A DNA stretch of 10,893 nt from Gammaproteobacteria bacterium (GTDB taxonomy: Bacteria > Pseudomonadota > Gammaproteobacteria > Pseudomonadales > DSM-25080), in NCBI GenBank assembly GCA_013372965.1, contig JABXIR010000124.1, forward strand, positions 1 through 10,893. The letters are read 5' to 3'. How positions within the stretch are numbered: position 1 is the stretch's first letter; each line of letters starts with the position of its first letter. The notes under the pieces are model-generated. The model saw nothing but the letters and a program-made list of their open reading frames with translations. It was not told where the DNA came from and did no database searches. A program made the position numbers and the translations under genes. Below are positions 1-6,367 of the stretch, piece by piece.

Positions 1-993
1 GGATTTATTGCCCTCACGATCCATTTTATCCGCCGCCTTTAGCGTTAGCAGTCGCGCTTGCTCAATCTCGCAAATCGACTTGGCGATGTCTTCTCGAATC
101 GACTGAAACTTGATTAACTCACGACCGAAGGCGACACGCTGATTAACCCGCTCACACATTGAATCTAGCGCTCGCTGTGCGATACCGATAGAACGCATAC
201 AATGATGGATTCTGCCTGGACCTAAACGACCTTGCGCTATTTCGAAGCCACGACCTTCACCTAAAATCATACAATCGGCCGGCACTCGGACGTTATCAAA
301 GATAATCTCCGCATGGCCTTCCGGGGCATCGTCGTAGCCCATTACCGTCATTGGACGAATGACGTTAACCCCAGGGGTGTTCATTGGAACGAGAATCATT
401 GATTGCTGAACATAACGATTCGGGTTATCTGGGTCGGATTTACCCATCACGATCAGCACTTCACACTCTTTTCGATTTGCACCACTGATGTAGAACTTTC
501 GCCCGGTAATGACATACTCATCACCATCGCGACGAATCATGGTTTCGATATTCGTTGCATCGCTTGAGGCGACATCGGGTTCCGTCATCGCGAAAGCCGA
601 GCGAATTACACCACGAAGCAACGGTTCGAGCCAACGCTGCTTTTGCGTCTCGGTGCCATATCTAGCCAGCACTTCCATATTGCCTGTGTCTGGTGCAGAG
701 CAGTTAAATACTTCTGGAGCCCAATGCACCCGACCCATGAGTTCAGCTAGAGGTGCATACTCAAGATTCGTCAGACCCGAGCTGTACTCACCGTAGCTCT
801 TTGGCAAAAACAGGTTCCATAAGCCCGCCTCGCGAGCCTTTGCCTTCAGGTCATGCATCAATTGCGGTGTTTGCCATCGAACCTCAGACACTGCCTCGTG
901 CATCGCTTGCTCATTGGGATACACGTGCTCATCCATGAAATTCTGAAGCTTTCCGAGTAAGGTCGTTACTTTTTCACTGTATTCAAAGTTCAT
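1..993 (-). CDS. Acyl-CoA dehydrogenase, ACAD10/11-like (3' end outside window)
   Basis: This FAD-dependent acyl-CoA dehydrogenase is open from the ATG at 993 to the window edge. It gives 331 residues, so roughly the last 70-80 of a usual ~400 are missing. The N-terminal helical domain covers about 1-130. The middle beta domain carries MTEPDVASSDATN (136-148), the flavin/substrate-binding signature, and SMILVPMNTPGV (198-209). The stretch GEGRGFEIAQGRLGPGRIHH (245-264) opens the C-terminal helical domain. The APDTGNMEVL block (100-109) together with these stretches resembles, from memory, the dehydrogenase domain of ACAD10/ACAD11 more than short- or medium-chain enzymes. The catalytic acid normally lies near the C-terminus and cannot be seen. 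It is the last visible gene of a four-gene operon, 12 bp after the flavin oxidoreductase stop. Its ribosome site (GAAAG) is weak, which suggests coupling. The family is sure; the substrate is not. Confidence 0.93.
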   Translation of the reverse strand, partial: MNFEYSEKVTTLLGKLQNFMDEHVYPNEQAMHEAVSEVRWQTPQLMHDLKAKAREAGLWNLFLPKSYGEYSSGLTNLEYAPLAELMGRVHWAPEVFNCSAPDTGNMEVLARYGTETQKQRWLEPLLRGVIRSAFAMTEPDVASSDATNIETMIRRDGDEYVITGRKFYISGANRKECEVLIVMGKSDPDNPNRYVQQSMILVPMNTPGVNVIRPMTVMGYDDAPEGHAEIIFDNVRVPADCMILGEGRGFEIAQGRLGPGRIHHCMRSIGIAQRALDSMCERVNQRVAFGRELIKFQSIREDIAKSICEIEQARLLTLKAADKMDREGNKS

Positions 994-1005
994 AATACTT
1001 TCGTC

Positions 1006-2115
1006 CTAGCTCAATGACATCAAAGCGTCTTTGGTGTACGGCATAATCGCATCAAGATTGCCTTCACGAATTTTGTTCACCCAGTTTGGATCGACCAAAA
1101 GCGCTCGACCTACCGCCACTAAATCAAATTCCCCTCGATCGAACCGATCCACCAGTTTTTCGATACCTGTCGGTTCTGCGGAGCCGGTCAAGTCGGCATT
1201 ACCTTCTCCGATGAAGTCACCGTCAAGACCGACGCTACCCACAGTAATGGCGGGTTTACCGCTCAGTTTAGTCACCCACCCTGCTAGGTTTAGATCCGAA
1301 CCCTCGAATTCAGGTTCCCAAAAGCGACGAGTGCTGCAATGGAAAATATCGACCCCGGCATCACTCAACAACTGAATTAAGGTCGCTAGTTCGTCTGGTG
1401 TGTTGGCCAGCTTTGCTTGGTAGTCTTGCTGCTTCCATTGCGATAGGCGAAAAATAATCGGAAACTCGTCACCGACCGCGTCGCGACACGCGGTAATTAT
1501 CTCTACCGCAAAACGAGCACGTCTTTCGAGCGATCCTCCGTAAGCATCATCGCGTTGATTCGTTCCTTCCCATAGAAACTGATCAATCAAATACCCGTGC
1601 GCACCATGCAACTCGATTGCGTCAAAGCCGATATTTTTCGCTGCTGCCGCGCTCTCGGCGAAGGCCTTAACAACATCGTTAATATCATCCTGAGTCATCG
1701 CTACACCGTTAGGCTTGCCTTGCTTAAACACACCACTCGGACTGTATGCGGGCGCCTCTTTGTTCGGACCACTACCTGGCTTACGAACCGCCCCCACGTG
1801 CCATAGCTGCGGTGCGATTTTGCCACCCGCTGCATGGACGGCTTTAACGACCTCATGCCAACCCTCAAGGGCCGCCTCCCCATAAAATGACGGGACGTTG
1901 TCATAACCATGAGCGCCAGGGTGATCGACACACGTGCCTTCCGTTACAATCAGACCCACACCACCTTCGGCGCGTCGCGCATAGTAACCAGCAACGCCCT
2001 CATTCGGTATGCTACCGGGCGAGAACTGACGCGTCATTGGCGCCATGACAAATCGATTTGAAAGCGTCAGCTTCTCGCTGACAAATGGGGTAAATAGTTT
2101 ATCAAGGGCATTCAT
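1006..2115 (-). CDS. Old Yellow Enzyme-family NADH:flavin oxidoreductase
   Basis: This is a 369-residue FMN-dependent TIM-barrel ene-reductase, normal length for the family. Such enzymes reduce activated C=C bonds with NAD(P)H. The N-terminus (LDKLFTPF...LSNRFVMAPMTR, residues 4-29) is typical. Gln103 in APQLWH is the usual FMN-contacting Gln. The substrate-anion-binding His pair is H170 and H173 in ELHGAHGYLIDQFL, followed by NQRDDAYGGSLE (186-197). R223 and the phosphate-binding G336-R337 in VAVGRALL complete the FMN site. An ATG at 2151 lies in the same frame, but I chose 2115 because AAGGAG sits 7 nt upstream of it; the longer form would also overlap the preceding gene and add 12 residues that look unrelated to the family. 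The gene begins 17 bp after the phosphatase-fold gene and ends 12 bp before the acyl-CoA dehydrogenase. That suggests reduction of an enone or enoyl intermediate in the same pathway, which is inference. Confidence 0.93.
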   Translation of the reverse strand: MNALDKLFTPFVSEKLTLSNRFVMAPMTRQFSPGSIPNEGVAGYYARRAEGGVGLIVTEGTCVDHPGAHGYDNVPSFYGEAALEGWHEVVKAVHAAGGKIAPQLWHVGAVRKPGSGPNKEAPAYSPSGVFKQGKPNGVAMTQDDINDVVKAFAESAAAAKNIGFDAIELHGAHGYLIDQFLWEGTNQRDDAYGGSLERRARFAVEIITACRDAVGDEFPIIFRLSQWKQQDYQAKLANTPDELATLIQLLSDAGVDIFHCSTRRFWEPEFEGSDLNLAGWVTKLSGKPAITVGSVGLDGDFIGEGNADLTGSAEPTGIEKLVDRFDRGEFDLVAVGRALLVDPNWVNKIREGNLDAIMPYTKDALMSLS

Positions 2116-2122
2116 GGTAAAA

Positions 2123-2128
2123 CTCCTT
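2123..2128 (-). promoter_or_regulatory. Ribosome binding site fixing the flavin oxidoreductase start
   Basis: The minus strand reads AAGGAG, then 7 nt, then the ATG at 2115-2113. This near-perfect Shine-Dalgarno sequence decides for the shorter start over the in-frame ATG at 2151. Confidence 0.8.
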
Positions 2129-2132
2129 CGGA

Positions 2133-2855
2133 TTACTTCCGGGTCACCCACCTCGGTCCTAACTGATCGAGGTGGCTGTAATTATTAAATGAATCAAGAG
2201 TGATCTGTGTTTGATGCGATGCCGCCGCTGAATAAACGATCTTGGTAACACTGCTATTCACGATGCGCCGATTAAGCTTTAGACTGTTTTCATGCGATAA
2301 CCCCATGAGCTCGCCGCAGATCATGGCGATCACACCACCTGACGTAAATACCACCGTATTTTTTGGCTGTTCCTCTGTGTTTGCGCTCAATCTCGTCTCT
2401 TCGATCATCTGAGTTAAAGCACGATAGCAACGACTTCGAAAGCGCACAAAGCTCTCGTCGTAGTCGTCGTATTGACCACTAATCCAACGAGCGAGCGCAT
2501 TTGTGAAATGGGTCATAAACACTCGGTCGGGCTCGTCTTGCTGAGCGATATATTGCCGCATGACCGACAAATCTCGCCATTCTGGCTGGTAGCGGTAGAG
2601 CACTTGCTCGTGGTTAAATTCGTTGAAGCCCGCATTAAATCGAATCGGTACACGCTGTTCAAAACCGCTAAAAAAGCCATCGGCGGTTTGTTGATGACGA
2701 AGCATCGTGCCCGACACCGCAGCGCAAGGCTCCTCGAATGTCCGCCAGTAGTCGCCGAGTTTCGCGGCTTGCTGAGCACCTAAATCACTGAGCTGATCGT
2801 AATCATCACGGTCCCACGATGCTTGCCCATGCCGAACTAGATAGATGTTCCCCAT
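2133..2855 (-). CDS. Histidine phosphatase (phosphoglycerate mutase-like) family protein
   Basis: This 240-residue protein has the histidine phosphatase fold. Catalytic R8-H9-G10 lies in YLVRHGQASW near the N-terminus. The second-half elements are R53 in SGTMLRHQQTA, E79 as the likely acid in FNEF, and TSGGVIAMI (171-179). In most members the last motif is S/T-H-G-G, whose His is the second catalytic histidine. Here that position is Ser172, so the phosphate pocket is altered. Variants of this kind exist in the family and need not be inactive. The start ATG overlaps the stop of the upstream dehydrogenase (TAATG), which implies translational coupling, and a GGAG lies 11 nt upstream. Being locked into an acyl-CoA operon suggests a phospho-intermediate or housekeeping phosphatase role rather than glycolytic mutase activity. 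The substrate is unknown. Confidence 0.9.
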   Translation of the reverse strand: MGNIYLVRHGQASWDRDDYDQLSDLGAQQAAKLGDYWRTFEEPCAAVSGTMLRHQQTADGFFSGFEQRVPIRFNAGFNEFNHEQVLYRYQPEWRDLSVMRQYIAQQDEPDRVFMTHFTNALARWISGQYDDYDESFVRFRSRCYRALTQMIEETRLSANTEEQPKNTVVFTSGGVIAMICGELMGLSHENSLKLNRRIVNSSVTKIVYSAAASHQTQITLDSFNNYSHLDQLGPRWVTRK

Positions 2856-3664
2856 TAGCTCAATTTCTCCACCATAAGCTGGGCGGTTTGTTTTGCCTTT
2901 TTCTCAAACCACTTTGGAAGCCAACGCTTTAACCGCCAAAGCTTTCGCTCATTTTGATGAGGAATAAGAAGGAAGTCCTTGGATTCTTGTAGTTGGAAAA
3001 CTTGCTCTGCGATATCTTCCGAGGTAATCGGTGAGCGCTCCATCACTCGCGTAACAAAATCGGCCATCGCGGCACCATTGGACTCAAGGCTTTCGGTAAG
3101 ATTCGTTTTGAAATAGCCGGGACAAACACAATGAACGTCAATACCAAACGGCGATAGTTCGTAGCGAAGTGTTTCACTTAGTCCAAGCACAGATGCTTTG
3201 GATACTGTGTAAGCGCTCATTAACGGTGGTGTCATCAGAGCGGCCGATGAGGCAATATTGATGACCGAACCGGATCGTTGATCTTTTAATAACGGAACGA
3301 ATACTTTGCATCCACGCACGACACCGAGGACATTAACGTCAATCAGTGTCTGCCACGACTTTAATGACAGGTCTTCGATGAAGCCAGACGCTCCGGCAAT
3401 ACCCGCGTTGTTAATAACGATATCGAGTCCACCCCACGCTTCGGTCATCTTGGAGCGCACGTTCTCTAGGTCGCTGATTCGGGTGGTATCGCACTTAAAA
3501 CTAAGGCTTTCACTTGTGAGTGCTGCAAGTTCGTCTGAAACTTCTTGCAAACGCGCCTCATTAATATCACCAATCGCTACACGGTAACCGGCTTTGGCGT
3601 AGCGTAGCGCGAGCGCTCGACCAAGACCACTACCACCACCCGTTACAAAGACTCGTTTCGACAC
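2855..3664 (-). CDS. Short-chain dehydrogenase/reductase (SDR), GTG start
   Basis: This is a classical SDR of 269 residues from a GTG start. The Rossmann nucleotide motif TGGGSGLG lies at 8-15. Asp33 (IGDIN) at the end of the second strand suggests NAD(H) over NADP(H). NNAG is at 85-88. The catalytic set is N109-V-N111 (DVNVLG), Ser139 in NIASS, and Tyr152/Lys156 in AYTVSK. CPGYFKTNL (181-189) is the usual PG motif. The basic C-terminal tail (240-260, RKLWRLKRWLPKWF) is amphipathic and might touch the membrane. An ATG at 3709 is in frame, but the GTG at 3664 has GAGGAG 7 nt upstream and begins directly with the family's N-terminus. It is the first gene of the operon, divergent from the LysR gene. 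The likely role is oxidation of a hydroxyacyl or alcohol substrate. Confidence 0.93.
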   Translation of the reverse strand: MSKRVFVTGGGSGLGRALALRYAKAGYRVAIGDINEARLQEVSDELAALTSESLSFKCDTTRISDLENVRSKMTEAWGGLDIVINNAGIAGASGFIEDLSLKSWQTLIDVNVLGVVRGCKVFVPLLKDQRSGSVINIASSAALMTPPLMSAYTVSKASVLGLSETLRYELSPFGIDVHCVCPGYFKTNLTESLESNGAAMADFVTRVMERSPITSEDIAEQVFQLQESKDFLLIPHQNERKLWRLKRWLPKWFEKKAKQTAQLMVEKLS

Positions 3665-3671
3665 GGCACTT

Positions 3672-3677
3672 CTCCTC
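3672..3677 (-). promoter_or_regulatory. Ribosome binding site fixing the SDR GTG start
   Basis: The minus strand reads GAGGAG, 7 nt before the GTG at 3664-3662. It supports the GTG start over the in-frame ATG at 3709, which would add 15 residues ahead of the Rossmann fold. Confidence 0.75.
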
Positions 3678-3734
3678 GCATAGTTTTTATCATCGTAACG
3701 TAGCACCAAACCATAAATCCAATGAATTAAATAA

Positions 3735-3750
3735 ATGACTAACTATTCAT
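3735..3750. promoter_or_regulatory. Imperfect dyad in the SDR/LysR intergenic region, candidate operator
   Basis: ATGACTAACTATTCAT matches its own reverse complement at 12 of 16 positions (ATGAnTAnnTAnTCAT). It lies in the AT-rich gap between the divergent operon start (3664) and the LysR start (3779). That is the standard place for LysR binding, where the regulator represses itself and controls the neighbouring operon. A second, overlapping AT-rich dyad runs from 3746 to 3766. Neither fits the T-N11-A consensus perfectly, so the assignment is tentative. Confidence 0.35.
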
Positions 3751-3778
3751 AATTTAAATATTGATTTACACTTTCTAC

Positions 3779-4681
3779 ATGAAACTTGATCTCAATTTAT
3801 TTCGGGTCTTCGAGGCCATTTACAGAGAAGGGAGTGTCAGTGCCGCCGCGCGATCGCTTCACTTGTCGCAGCCCGCGGTGAGTCACTCTCTCGCCAAGCT
3901 GCGAACTCATTTCGACGATCCACTATTCGAGCGCGACGGCAGTCACATGCGCCCGACGGCTGTCGCGCAGCGAGCTATCAACGACGTACAAAGCGCATTA
4001 CGTCAGCTACAACTGAGCGTACTCACGTCTAAGCAATTTAACCCAAGTGAAAGCGATCAACACTTCCGGCTCTCCCTGCACCCCTCAATCGAAACCTTTT
4101 ACCTGTCCTCGTTACAGAAGCGCTTGAGCGCGGAAGCACCACATATTCGTCTGTCGAATTCATCGATTAATCGCAAGCAACTCCATCAGAATTTGAGTTC
4201 TGGCTTTATCGATGTGGCGGTCGATGTCATGCAATCAGTGCCTACGCAAATAAAGCACCGGCCGTTAACCAAAGGAACGATGGCCGTTGTGGTGAGTCGC
4301 TCACACCCGACGATCAAGGATTCGCTTAGTCAGTCACAGTACTTGGAGAGTCAGCATATCGTGGTATCTTCTCGCGGCTCGGGGACGAGCTTTGAAGATT
4401 TCGAGTTAGGAAAGTTAGGTTTAGAGAGGTCAGTTAAGTTACGATGCCAGCAACACGCCACGGCCTGTGCCATCGTCGCACAGTCCGATTTAATCGCGAC
4501 GCTTCCTGCGATTGTGGCGCGTCGTTACGAGTCGCTGCTCAACGTCAAAGTGTTTGAAACGCCCTACCCGACGCCAGTTTCAGACATTCATATGTACTGG
4601 CACGAGCGCCTTGATAACGACCCAGCGACGCGGTGGCTACGTAATACGCTTGTGAGTCTTTCTGAGTCGCTAGCGTCGTAG
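3779..4681 (+). CDS. LysR-family transcriptional regulator
   Basis: This is a 300-residue LysR-type regulator, the normal family length. The N-terminal winged helix-turn-helix covers about 4-62, with the typical string SVSAAARSLHLSQPAVSHSL (19-38) and DDPLFER (46-52). The rest is the periplasmic-binding-like effector domain. I start it at the ATG at 3779 (MKLDLNLFRVF), which matches the family's N-terminus; an ATG at 3761 would add six residues. The gene is divergent from the SDR-led operon, so it is the likely regulator of that operon, responding to a pathway metabolite. The effector cannot be read from sequence. Its stop codon directly abuts the stop of the convergent yjdM-like gene. Confidence 0.95.
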   Translation: MKLDLNLFRVFEAIYREGSVSAAARSLHLSQPAVSHSLAKLRTHFDDPLFERDGSHMRPTAVAQRAINDVQSALRQLQLSVLTSKQFNPSESDQHFRLSLHPSIETFYLSSLQKRLSAEAPHIRLSNSSINRKQLHQNLSSGFIDVAVDVMQSVPTQIKHRPLTKGTMAVVVSRSHPTIKDSLSQSQYLESQHIVVSSRGSGTSFEDFELGKLGLERSVKLRCQQHATACAIVAQSDLIATLPAIVARRYESLLNVKVFETPYPTPVSDIHMYWHERLDNDPATRWLRNTLVSLSESLAS

Positions 4682-5023
4682 TTAGTTCGATTTTTTCACG
4701 AACTTTGATTTCAGCATCATCGCGCCGGCGCCGTCGACCTTACAGTCGATGTCATGGTCTCCGTCAACGAAACGCTTGATCTGAGCCTTGGTGCCAACCT
4801 TTAAAACCGTCGAGCTACCCTTCACTTTCAAATCTTTGATAAGCGTGACCTTGTCGCCCTCGTGAAGCGTGTTACCGACCGCATCCTGAAGCGTTAGCTC
4901 CTCGCTTGTCGTTTCTTGGGTCGGATCCCACTCGTACGCGCACTCAGGGCAGATTAACATTGCCTGGTCTTGGTAAACATATTCAGAGGCACACTTGGGG
5001 CAAGGAGGTAATTGTGTCGACAT
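4682..5023 (-). CDS. yjdM: YjdM/PhnA-family zinc-ribbon protein
   Basis: This 113-residue cytosolic protein matches the YjdM family (old name PhnA) over its whole length. The N-terminal zinc ribbon has C8-x2-C11 and C25-x2-C28 (PCPKC...ICPEC). The C-terminal SH3-like domain follows, with GDKVTLIKDLKVKGSS (56-71) and the conserved ending CKVDGAGAMMLKSKFVKK. The family was once tied to alkylphosphonate use, but it is not phosphonoacetate hydrolase and its function is unsettled. No phn genes are nearby, so the context gives no support for a phosphonate role. A weak AAGG lies 9 nt before the ATG. It is divergent from the AsmA-like gene and convergent with the LysR gene, with no bases between the two stop codons. 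Confidence 0.93.
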   Translation of the reverse strand: MSTQLPPCPKCASEYVYQDQAMLICPECAYEWDPTQETTSEELTLQDAVGNTLHEGDKVTLIKDLKVKGSSTVLKVGTKAQIKRFVDGDHDIDCKVDGAGAMMLKSKFVKKSN

Positions 5024-5179
5024 GTGATTTAGCCTTCAATTTTGAATGCAGTGTTAACAGAAAAAAATCGGATTGTTAGAATCCCCGAGCCGTCAATGAT
5101 AATATCGGCGTCTCGTTTCGAATTTCGCATCACAGCAGTTTAATACAAACTGGTCGACTGACCTAGGGGATTTCTAGAA

Positions 5180-5932
5180 ATGAAAAAACTGTTCATATTC
5201 TTGTTCGTCTTAACCGTCTTTCTCGGCGCTGGCGTATTGTATGTCAGCAAGAATATCGACGGCTTCTTGAGGCATGAACTAAGCGCTCAGTTATCCGCAA
5301 CTGCTGGCACACGCGTTCGGATTTCAAATATTTCGACAGACATATTTGCAGGCACAGTCACTGTAAACGACTTCTCAGTTGCGAATCCCAGTGGTTTTCC
5401 AGACGGCACCATGCTCAGCATTTCAACGCTTCGTCTACGCATCGAACCTTTATCGCTCTTGGGGTCACCGATTACGATCAATGAGGTCCTCATTGATCAG
5501 CCTGTAATCAACGCCGTGGTAAACGAACGTGGGGAAGTCAACGTCGAAGTGATTGCGGATCGATTGGCTGCACAGTCGAACACCAACCAACAGACTCAGA
5601 AAGATGACCGTTCTACTCAAACGGTATTGGTTGAAGTCGATCAGTTTGTTATCGGCAACGCATCCTTATCGGTTGATCTTTCCGCATTTTCTCAGCCCGT
5701 TGAAACCCTCGAACTACCCACCCTGAGCATCGAGCCCATCGGTCATCCAAACGGTGTTCCCGCGGATCAAATTGGCTTACTGATTGTTGAAAGCCTACTA
5801 GACGATGCGAAGCGGCAAGCAAAAGAAGCGGCTCGAAAAGCCGCTCAGAAAGAAATTCGCGATGCCATTGAAGAGCAGGCACGAGATGCCTTAGACGAAC
5901 TCTCAGACGCCTTTGACGACCTATTTAAATAG
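5180..5932 (+). CDS. Small AsmA-like membrane-anchored protein
   Basis: This 250-residue protein has one N-terminal membrane anchor (about 3-21, after MKK) and the rest predicted in the periplasm. Residues about 30-115 have the AsmA/DUF748-like pattern: an amphipathic helix after the anchor, then beta strands with RVRISNISTDIFAGTVTVND (45-64), a NPSGF turn and ITINEVLIDQPVIN (98-111). AsmA-like proteins act in outer-membrane biogenesis and lipid transport, usually as much longer proteins. This one is short, keeping the N-terminal module and a second beta segment (148-188). It ends in a highly charged Ala/Lys/Glu/Asp helix (about 205-248), likely a coiled coil or amphipathic helix. AGGGG lies upstream of the ATG. 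It stands alone, divergent from yjdM. Family placement rests on pattern only. Confidence 0.75.
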   Translation: MKKLFIFLFVLTVFLGAGVLYVSKNIDGFLRHELSAQLSATAGTRVRISNISTDIFAGTVTVNDFSVANPSGFPDGTMLSISTLRLRIEPLSLLGSPITINEVLIDQPVINAVVNERGEVNVEVIADRLAAQSNTNQQTQKDDRSTQTVLVEVDQFVIGNASLSVDLSAFSQPVETLELPTLSIEPIGHPNGVPADQIGLLIVESLLDDAKRQAKEAARKAAQKEIRDAIEEQARDALDELSDAFDDLFK

Positions 5933-5936
5933 ATCG

Positions 5937-6290
5937 TTAATCATCCTCGTGATGATGGTGATCACCCTCTAAGTTCTCAGCATCATCGGCACCGTGATGA
6001 TGCTGGTGATCACTCATATCACCATCATTGCCATGGTGGTGCTCGTGCTCATCGCGGTGGCCGTCATCACCATGGTGATGTTCATGCTCAGTGAGGTGGC
6101 CATCTGTTTCATGATGGTGTTCATGGTCGGTCGTGTGACCATCGACACCGTGATGGTGTTCATGCTCGTCGAAGTGCGCGTGATGAATTTCAGGTGCCAT
6201 CGACGCTTCCGCTTCAGGTGCATCCGAGGCACAGCCTACAAAAATCAGCGACGTTGTCGCCAACACGATACAGTGATGAATTGTTGCCAT
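5937..6290 (-). CDS. Histidine-rich repeat lipoprotein, putative metal binder
   Basis: This 117-residue protein contains 32 histidines by my count. A hydrophobic N-terminus ends in FVGC, so Cys20 is a probable lipidation site. The lipobox is imperfect (Phe at -3) and the n-region has no Lys or Arg, both unusual. The mature part is acidic and histidine-rich: five tandem 13-residue units (43-107) on the pattern HEHHHGxDGHxxD/E, then a final HHHH. Such sequences bind Zn, Ni, Cu or Co in other proteins; binding here is inference. There is no catalytic domain. The gene lies 77 bp downstream of the DUF389 gene on the same strand, so co-transcription is likely. Its stop is 4 bp from the AsmA-like stop. 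The upstream SD (AAAGAGAG) is modest. Histidine codon bias makes the opposite strand open too, but that reading looks non-genuine. Confidence 0.82.
   Translation of the reverse strand: MATIHHCIVLATTSLIFVGCASDAPEAEASMAPEIHHAHFDEHEHHHGVDGHTTDHEHHHETDGHLTEHEHHHGDDGHRDEHEHHHGNDGDMSDHQHHHGADDAENLEGDHHHHEDD
5970..6164 (-). repeat. Five tandem 39-bp (13-residue) His-rich coding repeats
   Basis: Units begin at His43, 56, 69, 82 and 95 of the lipoprotein, exactly 13 codons apart. The pattern is H-E/Q-HHH-G/E-x-D-G/D, then a variable Asp/Glu/Thr-containing linker. The units differ in both sequence and codons, and the last is degenerate. This points to an old expansion by slippage or unequal recombination kept by selection. 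Confidence 0.85.
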
Positions 6291-6367
6291 AGAAATCTCT
6301 CTTTGAAGAATACGTGGTACTCCAAAGTCTAGCTCTATATTTTCTAACTGCTGAATCGATGAGGGTC

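Noticed and set aside
4684..4704. AGTTCG/CGAACT inverted repeat with a T6 loop at the LysR/yjdM junction
   Set aside because: The T run is in the loop, not after the stem, so it does not have terminator form; it also lies inside the yjdM coding end.
4682..5023. Evidence for a phosphonate-use operon from the old PhnA name
   Set aside because: The old name is misleading: the protein is YjdM-type and no phn genes are nearby.
5061..5084. Terminator-like GGATT/AATCC hairpin with a T7 run on the minus strand before yjdM
   Set aside because: The stem is only 5 bp and lies upstream of yjdM, where no minus-strand gene needs to end. An attenuator is possible but unsupported.
5994..6332. Hydrophobic plus-strand frame opposite the His-rich lipoprotein
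   Set aside because: It is an effect of histidine codons (CAT/CAC read as ATG/GTG) on the other strand, giving Met/Val-rich repeats with no family features.
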